NCBI RefSeq assembly: GCF_003851125.1
Contig: NZ_BGOW01000030.1
Span: 1 to 47,447, forward strand
Direction of reading: 5' to 3'
Length of the DNA: 47,447 bases
Source of the DNA: Sulfuriferula multivorans
GTDB taxonomy: Bacteria > Pseudomonadota > Gammaproteobacteria > Burkholderiales > Sulfuriferulaceae
Part shown: positions 36,150 through 44,571 of the stretch, in pieces
How positions within the stretch are numbered: the first letter of the stretch is position 1
Layout of the letters: each line of letters begins with the position of its first letter
The notes under the pieces: model-generated
Databases searched by the model: none
The model's input: the letters and a program-made list of their open reading frames with translations, nothing else
Told to the model about the DNA's origin: nothing
Program-made: the position numbers and the translations under genes

Positions 36150-39137
36150 ATGGATTTTCCAGTTAACAACCCATTCCGGCTTTCGCTCAAGGTCAAGGCG
36201 ATCTCATTCATTGCCTTGATCATTCTGGCGGTGGGAAGCTTTTTAGGCTGGCGATTCTTAAGCCAGTCGGAAGAAATATTGACCTCTGAACTGCAGGACC
36301 GGGCACTAGCATTCAGCAACAACCTGGCCCGCAGCAGCAAATACGGCATTCTGACGGAAGACCCCGAGATCCTGCGCGAAGTGGCTGAGGGTGCCCTGCA
36401 GGAGGAAAGCGTTATCTATGTGCGTATCAGCAATGCGCAGGGGAAAGTGCTCGCCGAGCAGTTTAAATATCCCAGCACAACCAAGTCGCTAGCCGACATC
36501 TTCCGACACATTACATCCATAGATCCGGCGTGGAATAAGCCCTTTATGACCCATCATCTGATCAAGGGCATTGGCATCTATCATACATTTACTCCGGTGC
36601 AGACGATTCGTAACGAAACCAATAGCCGACTTTCCACTGAACTGATACTGCTTGGTGAAGGAAATTCTTCTGTCGGCAATAAGCCAAAAGTCATTCAGCA
36701 GGGCAATGTCCAGATACTCCTGTCAACGGAAAAAGTGCTGGATAAAATTCGCAAAACGCTGCTCAGCGGCATATTTCTGACGCTGGTCATTGTCGGGATT
36801 GCGGTGATTGTGGCGTTTTTTGGCGTGGGCTACATCATCAAACCGGTTCGCGCCATGGCGCGAGCCGCGCTGAATATTTCGCGCGGCGATTTGTCGCAGC
36901 GCGTCCAGGTTCGCTCCAGGGATGAGATCGGCGTGCTGGCAACCGCTTTCAACCACATGACGGATTCTCTGTCCACGATGACGCAGGCACAACAACAACG
37001 CCTGGCAGAACTATCGACTCTTCATGATATCGGTATCGATATGAGTTCGACCCTGGATCAAGAAAGATTATTTGATTTGACACTCAAAGCAGTCGTCGGG
37101 CGGCTGGGCTATGACCGGGCGATCTTTTTCCGGTATAGCGAGGAAAAGCAGGCGCTGGTTGAGGGGAAACTGGAAGGTATATCAAAAGATCTCGAGCAGG
37201 CATTGCAGGGACTGGAAATTCCTCTGGAAGAAAAAAGCGGTTTTTGCGCCACAGTGGCATTGAAGGGCGAGGCCGTGCTGGTTGCGGATGTGAGCACGGA
37301 ACAACCGCATATCTATGGGCCAATGTTACATATTCTAGACGCCCGCTCCTTTCTGGCCGCGCCTGTGAAATTCGAGGGCCACACACTCGGTATCCTGATA
37401 GTGGAAAGCCTCGACAAAGCGCTGACCGATGCGGATCTGAAGCTGATAGCCACGCTTTGCAGCCAGCTTGCGGTAGTCATGGCGAACGCATCCGCGTACC
37501 GGCAAATCGAGCAACTTAATGTCAGTCTCGAACAGAAAGTCGCGACACGAACAGCAGAACTTCAAATGCAGCAAGATAAGCTCAAGGAAGTGAACGAAAG
37601 GCTGAGGCAGGCGACTCAACATAAATCCGAATTCCTGGCAAGAATGTCGCATGAACTGCGCACGCCGCTGAATGCAATTATTGGCTATAGCGAAATGCTC
37701 ATGGAAGAACACGAGAGTCCGGACCAGGAGCCACTAATCAAGGACTTGAAGAAAATTCATTCCTCGGGCAGACATTTGCTGTCGTTGATCAACGATATTC
37801 TCGATTTGTCCAAGGTCGAGGCAGGAAAAATGGAGCTCTACGTTGAGAATGTCGATGTCGGATCACTCGTTAACGACGTGAAGACTACGGTTCGCCCGCT
37901 GGTGGAAAAGAGCGGCAATAAATTTTCCATAATCTGCCCGGCAAAAATGGCTCCGATACGGACCGATATAACCAAGCTACGCCAAATCCTGCTTAACTTG
38001 CTGAGCAATGCAGGAAAATTTACCGACAAGGGCGCAGTTTCCCTGACGGTGAGTGAAATGGATAAGGCAGGCGAGCGATGGTTGAGTTTCGCGGTGGCGG
38101 ATTCCGGAATAGGCATCAGTTCGGCGCAGATGGAGAACCTGTTTCAGGAATTCTCCCAGGCAGATGTATCAACCTCTCGCAAATACGGAGGAACAGGGCT
38201 GGGCCTCGCCATCTGCAAACGATTCTGCGAAATGATGGGCGGGTTTATCGAAGCGCAGAGCCAGGTAGGCCATGGCACCCAAATTACAGTCTGGTTGCCG
38301 GCTGATATTTCCACCGGCAACGCTTCAGTTGAGCAGAATGAAGCCTCTGTTGACCCGATGGACGAGGGCAGCGAAAGCAAGTCGAAATGCACCGTGCTTG
38401 TCATTGATGACGACGCATCCGCGCGGGAAATCATCAGCCGTTTTTTATCCAAGGATGGCTTCCAGGCCGTGTCCGCGCCTAATGGTGAAAGCGGACTCAG
38501 TCTCGCCCGTCAAATTCATCCGACGGCGATCACGCTCGACATCATGATGCCCGGCGTCGATGGCTGGACGGTCCTGGCCGAGTTGAAAGCCGATCCTGAT
38601 CTGGCGGACATACCGATCATTGTCGTCACGATTCTGGACGAAAAAGACATGGGTTATTCGCTGGGCGCTTCGGACTATCTGACCAAGCCTATCGATCGCG
38701 AGCGGCTACTCACAATCGTCAGGAAATATTGCTGCGACGCTCCTCAGGGGCGCGTATTGGTGGTCGAAGACGACGACAATTCGCGGACCATGACGAGTCG
38801 CACACTCGCAAAAGAAGGCTGGACCATCCTCGAAGCGGAAAATGGGCGCGTTGCGCTGGATCTGCTCGCCACACAGGCGCCGCCCCAGATCATTCTGCTC
38901 GATTTGATCATGCCGGTGATGGATGGTCTACAGTTCATAGACGAGCTGCGCAAAAATGCGCAATGGCGAACGATCCCCATCGTCGTTCTGACAGGCAAAA
39001 ACCTGACCCAGGAGGAACGCGTTCGACTGAATATGAATGTCCAGAAGATACTCGAAAAATCCACTGTGAGCCGCGCTGCCCTGTTACGGGAAATAACGGA
39101 TTCGATTGGCGGCGCTTGCAAAGCGGTGTTCCCTTAA
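36150..39137 (+). CDS. Hybrid sensor histidine kinase with HAMP, GAF and two receivers
   Basis: 995 residues. TM1 about 13-36; periplasmic sensor about 37-203; TM2 about 204-230; HAMP about 231-285; GAF about 300-450; short coiled coil; HisKA with MSHELRTPLNAIIGY (His501). The HATPase has N box LLNLLSNAGKF, ADSGIGIS, and GGTGLGLAICK. Receiver 1 is about 747-865 (Asp797 in LDIMMPG) and receiver 2 about 869-985 (Asp918 in LDLIMPVMDG). No histidine phosphotransfer domain is present. ATG at 36150 lacks a strong ribosome site. It likely senses via its periplasmic domain with the preceding binding protein and passes phosphate to the response regulator and/or receiver-cyclase that follow. Confidence 0.92.
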   Translation: MDFPVNNPFRLSLKVKAISFIALIILAVGSFLGWRFLSQSEEILTSELQDRALAFSNNLARSSKYGILTEDPEILREVAEGALQEESVIYVRISNAQGKVLAEQFKYPSTTKSLADIFRHITSIDPAWNKPFMTHHLIKGIGIYHTFTPVQTIRNETNSRLSTELILLGEGNSSVGNKPKVIQQGNVQILLSTEKVLDKIRKTLLSGIFLTLVIVGIAVIVAFFGVGYIIKPVRAMARAALNISRGDLSQRVQVRSRDEIGVLATAFNHMTDSLSTMTQAQQQRLAELSTLHDIGIDMSSTLDQERLFDLTLKAVVGRLGYDRAIFFRYSEEKQALVEGKLEGISKDLEQALQGLEIPLEEKSGFCATVALKGEAVLVADVSTEQPHIYGPMLHILDARSFLAAPVKFEGHTLGILIVESLDKALTDADLKLIATLCSQLAVVMANASAYRQIEQLNVSLEQKVATRTAELQMQQDKLKEVNERLRQATQHKSEFLARMSHELRTPLNAIIGYSEMLMEEHESPDQEPLIKDLKKIHSSGRHLLSLINDILDLSKVEAGKMELYVENVDVGSLVNDVKTTVRPLVEKSGNKFSIICPAKMAPIRTDITKLRQILLNLLSNAGKFTDKGAVSLTVSEMDKAGERWLSFAVADSGIGISSAQMENLFQEFSQADVSTSRKYGGTGLGLAICKRFCEMMGGFIEAQSQVGHGTQITVWLPADISTGNASVEQNEASVDPMDEGSESKSKCTVLVIDDDASAREIISRFLSKDGFQAVSAPNGESGLSLARQIHPTAITLDIMMPGVDGWTVLAELKADPDLADIPIIVVTILDEKDMGYSLGASDYLTKPIDRERLLTIVRKYCCDAPQGRVLVVEDDDNSRTMTSRTLAKEGWTILEAENGRVALDLLATQAPPQIILLDLIMPVMDGLQFIDELRKNAQWRTIPIVVLTGKNLTQEERVRLNMNVQKILEKSTVSRAALLREITDSIGGACKAVFP

Positions 39138-39249
39138 AACCTGGGGACATGAAGCGATTGATCGAGGGGAAGCCATTCTCTAGATGGAGAGACGTGGGCA
39201 ATCGAGGCGAGATATTCCATCCATTGCCCTAATTTTAGGACGAAAGATC

Positions 39250-39627
39250 ATGGTCAAAATTTTGCTGGCGGAAGACAATGAACTGAACCGCGATATGCTG
39301 ATGCGTCGCCTGGAACGCAGGGGGTATCAAGTCGATATCGCGATGGACGGTGAGGAAGCGATCGAAAAAGTGAGGAGTCATGGTCCCGACCTGCTTTTGC
39401 TGGATATCAGCCTGCCCATACTGGACGGCTTTGAAGTGGCAAGGCGCATTCGGGAAGACCCTCAATTGTGCGCGCTGCCGATCCTCGGCCTGTCCGCTCA
39501 CGCCATGCAGGGCGACAGGGAACGGGCGCTTGCGGCCGGTTGTGACGATTACGATACCAAACCAGTCGAGATGGAGCGCCTGCTGGACAAAATTCAATTG
39601 CTTTTGCAAGCTGCAACCAGGCCATGA
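39250..39627 (+). CDS. Single-domain response regulator
   Basis: 125 residues, a bare receiver: acidic pair in LLAEDNELNRD, phosphoacceptor Asp52 in LLDISLPILDG, switch LSAHAM, and Lys104 in YDTKPVE. It lacks an output domain, so it may relay phosphate or act by docking. ATG at 39250 follows AGGA. Its stop overlaps the cyclase start by ATGA (39624-39627), implying coupled synthesis. A longer frame from 39184 has no receiver character. Confidence 0.9.
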   Translation: MVKILLAEDNELNRDMLMRRLERRGYQVDIAMDGEEAIEKVRSHGPDLLLLDISLPILDGFEVARRIREDPQLCALPILGLSAHAMQGDRERALAAGCDDYDTKPVEMERLLDKIQLLLQAATRP

Positions 39628-41063
39628 AATCCGATCCCGGAATGCTGCTGGTCGTCGACGACAATGAAATGAACCGGGATATTCTGTCGCGCCGCTTAAC
39701 CCGGCTGGGCTACGTCGTGATCGTCGCAGAGAATGGGCAAAGTGCGCTCAATATGCTGCTGGAGCACAAGTTCGACCTGGTTCTGCTCGATATCGAAATG
39801 CCGGGCATCGATGGCATAGCTGTTCTCAAGCTGATACGCACGACTTATTCGATGTCCGAATTGCCCGTTATCATGGTAACGGCTAGGGGCGAATCCACCG
39901 ATATCGTTGGCGCCCTCGAGTTGGGTGCCAACGATTACATCATGAAGCCGCTTGATCTCGCTGTAGTGCCGGCGCGAGTGCGAACACAACTCGCGCTCAA
40001 GCGCGCCTCGGATGAAGTCAGAATGCTCGCCAGCCAGCTGGAAGCGCGCAACACGCTCATTCGCAACATCTTTGGGCGCTACGTCGCAAGCGAAGTCGTC
40101 GATAAGCTTCTGGCATCGCCTGAAGCGCTCGAGTTTGGCGGCGAGCTCCGCATGGTCACCGTTCTGGTGGCCGACTTGCGAGGATTCACCCTGATCTCGG
40201 AAGGTCCGTTCACGCCCGTGCAAGTCGTGCATATGCTGAACAATTTCCTCGGCACAATGACTAAAATCATTGCTGATCACCACGGCATCGTCGATGAAAT
40301 TCTGGGCGATGGAATGCTGGCGTTTTTCGGAGCGCCCAGCGAACAACCGGATCATGCGCAACGCGCCGTCGGCTGCGCGGTTGCGATGCAGCAGGCGATG
40401 ACGTCCGTTAATGCGTATAACCAGACACATGGCTTGCCGGAACTCTCCATGGGAATCGGCATTCACACCGGAGAAGCCATTGTGGGAAATATCGGCTCCG
40501 AAACGCGATCGAAATATAGTGTGGTAGGCAAGCATGTCAATCTGGCCGCGCGTCTCGAATCCTACTGTTGTGGAAACCAGATACTGATATCCGAAGCGAC
40601 TTTGTCGCATACGGGAGCCATAGTCAGAATAGATGGCCAATTTATCGTGCATCCGAAAGGCGTCGCTGACCCGGTTACCGTTTATGAAGCTGGCGGCATA
40701 GCCACCTATAATTCTTTCCTGCCTCGTTATACGGATGAGTTGCAGGCTTTGCATCAGGCGATCACTGTTAACTGCGCCATCATCGACGAAAAATCCATTA
40801 GCGAAGAAACATTCGCAGGCAGCCTTACCAGATTGTCTGCCAAGGCCGCAGAAATCGTGACCACCCGAGCAGTATCCCCCCTCACAAATATCGCGATCTA
40901 TCTGCTACCCGATAACTTTACTGATCAGACCACCTGTTTGTATGGAAAAGTCGTCGCTTACGCTGGCGATGTCGACAATTGTGTTTGCGTGCGCTTTACC
41001 TGCATGCTTCCCCAGACCCGGGCGGTACTTGCCGACTTGCTGCATCGCAACAGCCAGAACTGA
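39624..41063 (+). CDS. Receiver-coupled class III nucleotide cyclase
   Basis: 479 residues. Receiver domain 1-120 (phosphoacceptor Asp56, Lys108); signalling helix about 122-150 (LEARNTLIRNIFGRYVASEVV); class III cyclase domain about 172-350; C-terminal about 355-479 extra region I do not recognise. Metal aspartates are Asp184 (VADLRGFT) and Asp229 (LGDGMLAFFG). Transition-state residues are Asn306 and Arg310 (VNLAAR). At the purine-selecting positions it has Glu225 and Ser299 instead of Lys and Asp/Thr. So it is a probable active cyclase of uncertain base specificity, controlled by phosphorylation from the adjacent kinase. Confidence 0.88.
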   Translation: MKSDPGMLLVVDDNEMNRDILSRRLTRLGYVVIVAENGQSALNMLLEHKFDLVLLDIEMPGIDGIAVLKLIRTTYSMSELPVIMVTARGESTDIVGALELGANDYIMKPLDLAVVPARVRTQLALKRASDEVRMLASQLEARNTLIRNIFGRYVASEVVDKLLASPEALEFGGELRMVTVLVADLRGFTLISEGPFTPVQVVHMLNNFLGTMTKIIADHHGIVDEILGDGMLAFFGAPSEQPDHAQRAVGCAVAMQQAMTSVNAYNQTHGLPELSMGIGIHTGEAIVGNIGSETRSKYSVVGKHVNLAARLESYCCGNQILISEATLSHTGAIVRIDGQFIVHPKGVADPVTVYEAGGIATYNSFLPRYTDELQALHQAITVNCAIIDEKSISEETFAGSLTRLSAKAAEIVTTRAVSPLTNIAIYLLPDNFTDQTTCLYGKVVAYAGDVDNCVCVRFTCMLPQTRAVLADLLHRNSQN

Positions 41064-41085
41064 TTATTCGCTTTATGGGGAGGCA

Positions 41086-42405
41086 TCACGCGGCGGGTAA
41101 AATCCGATGCCCACGCAACGCTGCGCGGCGCCCGCGGCGCACATTGATGCCCATCAAAATAACCAGGCCGATCACAAAATAGCTGCCGGTCAGCAACATG
41201 GCGAGACGGTGATCGCCACCCGACACCCAACTCACCACGCCGTAGGTCAGCGGGCCCAGAATCGAGGAAAGCTTGACCGCGAAACCCCACAATCCGAAGA
41301 ATTCGGCCAGCCGCGCGCGCGGACTGAGATAGCCAACCAGGGCACGCCCCGCCGACTGGCTGGCCCCCATGCACAGCCCGGCCAGATTGGCGGCCAGCCA
41401 GAACGCGTCGCGCCCTTCTGCGCTGGCGGCTATCAGCACCATCGCGATCCAGCCCAGCAAAGTCAGCGCAATGGTACGGATATGGCCGATGCGATCCTGC
41501 ACATATCCAAACACGAACGCGCCGATGGCCGCCGTGATGTTGACCACCAGGATCAGTTTGAGCGTGTCCTGTATCTGGAAATGCATGGCCTGTTGCGCAT
41601 AAATGGCGGCCAGCGCAATCACCGCCTGCACCCCGGCCTGATAAAACACGATGCACACAAAAAACCGCGTCAGATCGCGATACTGGCGCAGATGAGCCAG
41701 TGTGTGTCCCAGCCGTGAGAAGGTATCGCGCCACAGGCGCGTATGACGTCCCGGTTGCGGCACGGCGCGTTCGCGTAACCACAAAAAAGTCGGTAGGCTG
41801 GACAAGGCAAACAACCCGGCGGTAATCAGCATGGTTACCGGCACATAATGCGCTGCATCCTGCCCGCTGCTCTGCGCCCAGGTGATGTAGGCCAGCGCGC
41901 AGCCCAGGCTGAGCAGACCGCCCATGTATCCCAGACTCCAGCCCCAGCCCGACACCTTGCCCAGATTGCGCCCCGTTGCCAGTTCTGGCAAAAATGCGGC
42001 AATGACATTCTCGCCGCTGCCGTAAAAGAAATTGCTTAACACGATCAGCAACAGCCCCAGCCACACTGCACCGGGTCCGGCCAGCGCCAGTGCGGCGGTA
42101 AACAGCACGCAACCCACGGTGGTGACAGCCAGCAGTTTTTTCTTGGCGGCGTGGAGGTCGGCATAGGCGCCCAGCACCGGCCCGGTCAGCATGATCAGCA
42201 GATACGACAGTGCCAGTCCGGCAGTCCAGGCAAACGTTGCCCACTCTGCGTTGCCCGCAATGGTGGCGACGAAATACGCGCTGAACACGGCGGTGATGAC
42301 CACCGTGGTGTAGCCGGAATTGGCGAAATCGTACATCGCCCATGCCCAATATTCGCGCCGCTGTACCGGCGCAAACTCAGCCCTTGCGGACGGCTTCGAT
42401 GACAT
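41086..42405 (-). CDS. MFS transporter, UMF1 (Atg22-like) type
   Basis: 439 residues with about 12 membrane helices. The N-terminal WAMYDFANSGYTTVVITAVFSAYF is the hallmark of the UMF1 family, and SNFFYGSGENVIAAFLPELA and SAGRALVGYLSPRARLAEFFGLWGF are further family segments. Substrate unknown; the yeast relative Atg22 exports vacuolar amino acids. The start at 42405 overlaps the 3' end of relA by 29 bp, so it is probably translated from the relA message. It converges with the cyclase gene (22 bp between stops). Confidence 0.87.
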   Translation of the reverse strand: MSSKPSARAEFAPVQRREYWAWAMYDFANSGYTTVVITAVFSAYFVATIAGNAEWATFAWTAGLALSYLLIMLTGPVLGAYADLHAAKKKLLAVTTVGCVLFTAALALAGPGAVWLGLLLIVLSNFFYGSGENVIAAFLPELATGRNLGKVSGWGWSLGYMGGLLSLGCALAYITWAQSSGQDAAHYVPVTMLITAGLFALSSLPTFLWLRERAVPQPGRHTRLWRDTFSRLGHTLAHLRQYRDLTRFFVCIVFYQAGVQAVIALAAIYAQQAMHFQIQDTLKLILVVNITAAIGAFVFGYVQDRIGHIRTIALTLLGWIAMVLIAASAEGRDAFWLAANLAGLCMGASQSAGRALVGYLSPRARLAEFFGLWGFAVKLSSILGPLTYGVVSWVSGGDHRLAMLLTGSYFVIGLVILMGINVRRGRRAALRGHRILPAA

Positions 42406-44563
42406 TGCTCAGGCCTTTGATGCGCGCCAGCGCGCGGTTGAGCGGTTGCAGGCTGGCGCTATGGACATGAAAGTGCATCACCGCCATATCGGTTTTGGAT
42501 TCGGTATTGACGCGTACCACCGCCAGCCGCTCTTTGGCCAGCACCTCGGAAATATCTCGCAACAGGCCGTGACGATCGAATGCAGTGACGCAGATTTCGC
42601 TCTCGAACGCGCTGTCCTCGCCCCACGTCGCCGCCAGCAGACGTGCCTGGCGCTCGCCCGATATGCGCTGAATGTTGGCGCAGTCGCGGCGATGGATGGT
42701 GACGCCGCGTCCTTGCGTGGCATATCCTGCAATCGCATCGGGTGGCGCCGGTTTGCAGCAGCGCGCCAGCGTTACCGGCAGATTGCTCACCCCTTCGATC
42801 AGGATGCCCTCGGCGGGTTTATCGGTCGGCGTCTTGCTTGTCCGGCGCTTGGCCGGCGTCTCCACGGGCAGCGCAGTTTGTTCCTGCAGGGCGCTCGCCA
42901 CCTGATGCGGCGTGATGTCGCCGCGCCCCAGCGCGGCGAGGAACTCATCGACGCGCGATTCGCCGAATTTCTGCGCCAGCTTGTCCTGATTGACCTCCAC
43001 AGCCCCCTGGCGATGCAGTTCCTTGTCCAGAATGGCGCGTCCCTGGGCGACGTTTTCTTCGAAATGCAGATACTTGAACCAGTGCCGCACCTTGGCGCGG
43101 GCGCGCTGGGTGACCAGATAACCCAGCGTCGGATTGAGCCAGTCACGGCTCGGTGCGCCTTCTTTGACGGTAAGGATTTCCACGCGCTGGCCGTTTTTCA
43201 GCGGTGTGTTGAGCGGCACCATCACTCCATCCACCTTGGCTCCCCGGCAGCGATGGCCCAGATTGGAATGCACGTGGTAGGCAAAATCCACCGGGCTGGC
43301 GCCGGCAGGCAGGTCGATCACCCGCCCCTGTGGCGTGAGCACATAAACACGATCCTGAAACAGCTCGTTCTTGAACAGCTCGGCCAGTTCGGCGCTGTCT
43401 GCCACTTCGTCCTTCCATTGCAGAATCTGACGCAACCAGGCGATTTTATCCTCGGCACCGGCGGCGGCGCTACTGCCCTCCTTGTAACGCCAGTGCGCGG
43501 CCACGCCCAGCTCGGCGTGCTTATGCATGTCGAAGGTGCGTATCTGCACCTCCAGCGCCTTGCCTTCAGGGCCGATCACGCCGGTATGCAGCGAACGGTA
43601 GTCGTTGCTCTTGGGCTGCGCGATGTAGTCGTCGAATTCGCCGCTAATCGGCTGCCACAGGTTGTGCACGATTCCCAGCGCGGTATAGCAGTCGCGCAGC
43701 TCCGGCACCAGGATGCGCACCGCGCGGATGTCGTAGAGCTGGTCGAATTGCAGATGCTTGCGCTTCATCTTGTTGATGATGCTGACGATGTGTTTGGGAC
43801 GGCCCGTCACCTCGGCCTGGATGTGAACAGCGTGCAGTTCAGCCTGCAATCTGGCCACCACGTCCTGGATATAACGCTCGCGGTCGAGACGTTTCTCGTC
43901 CAGCAGGCGTGCGATACGCTGGTAATTTTCCGGCTCCAGAAAACGATAGGACAAATCCTCCATTTCCCACTTCAATTGCCACACCCCAAGCCGGTTGGCG
44001 AGCGGCGCAAACAGCTCGCGCACCTCGCGCGCCACCTGGGTTCGCGCCGTTTCGTCGTCGCTTTGCACCAGGCAGCGCAACGCATGCGCGCGCTCGGCCA
44101 GCTTGATCAGCACCACGCGAATGTCCTCCACCATCGCCAGCAACATCTGGCGCAGTCCTTCCACCTGGCTTTGCCCATCACGCCGCGCCGACTCGCCGCC
44201 GCCCACCAGTTGGCCGATTTCGTCCATGCGCGCCACGCCGCGCGCCAGCTTGACCACCTGTGGATTGAGTTGTGCGCTCAGCACATCGTCCTGCCAGGGG
44301 TCAGTCAGGCCAATGAGCAGCGCCGCCGCCACACTGTCGGCATCCAGGTGCAGATCGGCCACCTGCGTGGCGCTGCCGATGGCGTGACTGATACGTGCTG
44401 CACCGAATGCGGTGAGCGTGTCCGGCTCGGTCAGGATCAGTTCGCCGGCGGCGCGAATCAGCGTCGCTCCGCTGGCGTCAAACTGCCCGGCAAGATGCGC
44501 GAGCGCCACATCGGGATCGAGATTGTCGCCACAACTGGCGCTGGGGGTATGCGTGGTAACCAT
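42377..44563 (-). CDS. relA: (p)ppGpp synthetase RelA
   Basis: 728 residues from ATG 44563 (738 from 44593). The N-terminal hydrolase domain has lost the His-Asp pair, which marks RelA rather than SpoT/Rel. Synthetase region: YDIRAVRILVPELRDCYTALG, YRSLHTGVIGPEGKALEVQIRT and MHKHAELGVAAHWRYKEG. TGS domain: VYVLTPQGRVIDLPAGASPVDFAYHVH (about 395-455). C-terminal zinc-finger-like LARCCKPAPPDAIAGYATQGRGVTIHRRDC and ACT domain (about 655-728). It makes (p)ppGpp on amino-acid-starved ribosomes. It follows comEC by 8 bp if started at 44563. Confidence 0.93.
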   Translation of the reverse strand: MVTTHTPSASCGDNLDPDVALAHLAGQFDASGATLIRAAGELILTEPDTLTAFGAARISHAIGSATQVADLHLDADSVAAALLIGLTDPWQDDVLSAQLNPQVVKLARGVARMDEIGQLVGGGESARRDGQSQVEGLRQMLLAMVEDIRVVLIKLAERAHALRCLVQSDDETARTQVAREVRELFAPLANRLGVWQLKWEMEDLSYRFLEPENYQRIARLLDEKRLDRERYIQDVVARLQAELHAVHIQAEVTGRPKHIVSIINKMKRKHLQFDQLYDIRAVRILVPELRDCYTALGIVHNLWQPISGEFDDYIAQPKSNDYRSLHTGVIGPEGKALEVQIRTFDMHKHAELGVAAHWRYKEGSSAAAGAEDKIAWLRQILQWKDEVADSAELAELFKNELFQDRVYVLTPQGRVIDLPAGASPVDFAYHVHSNLGHRCRGAKVDGVMVPLNTPLKNGQRVEILTVKEGAPSRDWLNPTLGYLVTQRARAKVRHWFKYLHFEENVAQGRAILDKELHRQGAVEVNQDKLAQKFGESRVDEFLAALGRGDITPHQVASALQEQTALPVETPAKRRTSKTPTDKPAEGILIEGVSNLPVTLARCCKPAPPDAIAGYATQGRGVTIHRRDCANIQRISGERQARLLAATWGEDSAFESEICVTAFDRHGLLRDISEVLAKERLAVVRVNTESKTDMAVMHFHVHSASLQPLNRALARIKGLSNVIEAVRKG

Positions 44564-44571
44564 AGGCTGAA

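Noticed and set aside
40958-42349. A 463-codon minus-strand frame overlapping the MFS gene
   Set aside because: It is a frame-shifted shadow (Arg/Gly/His-rich) of the UMF1 transporter, whose own frame has 12 helices and family motifs.
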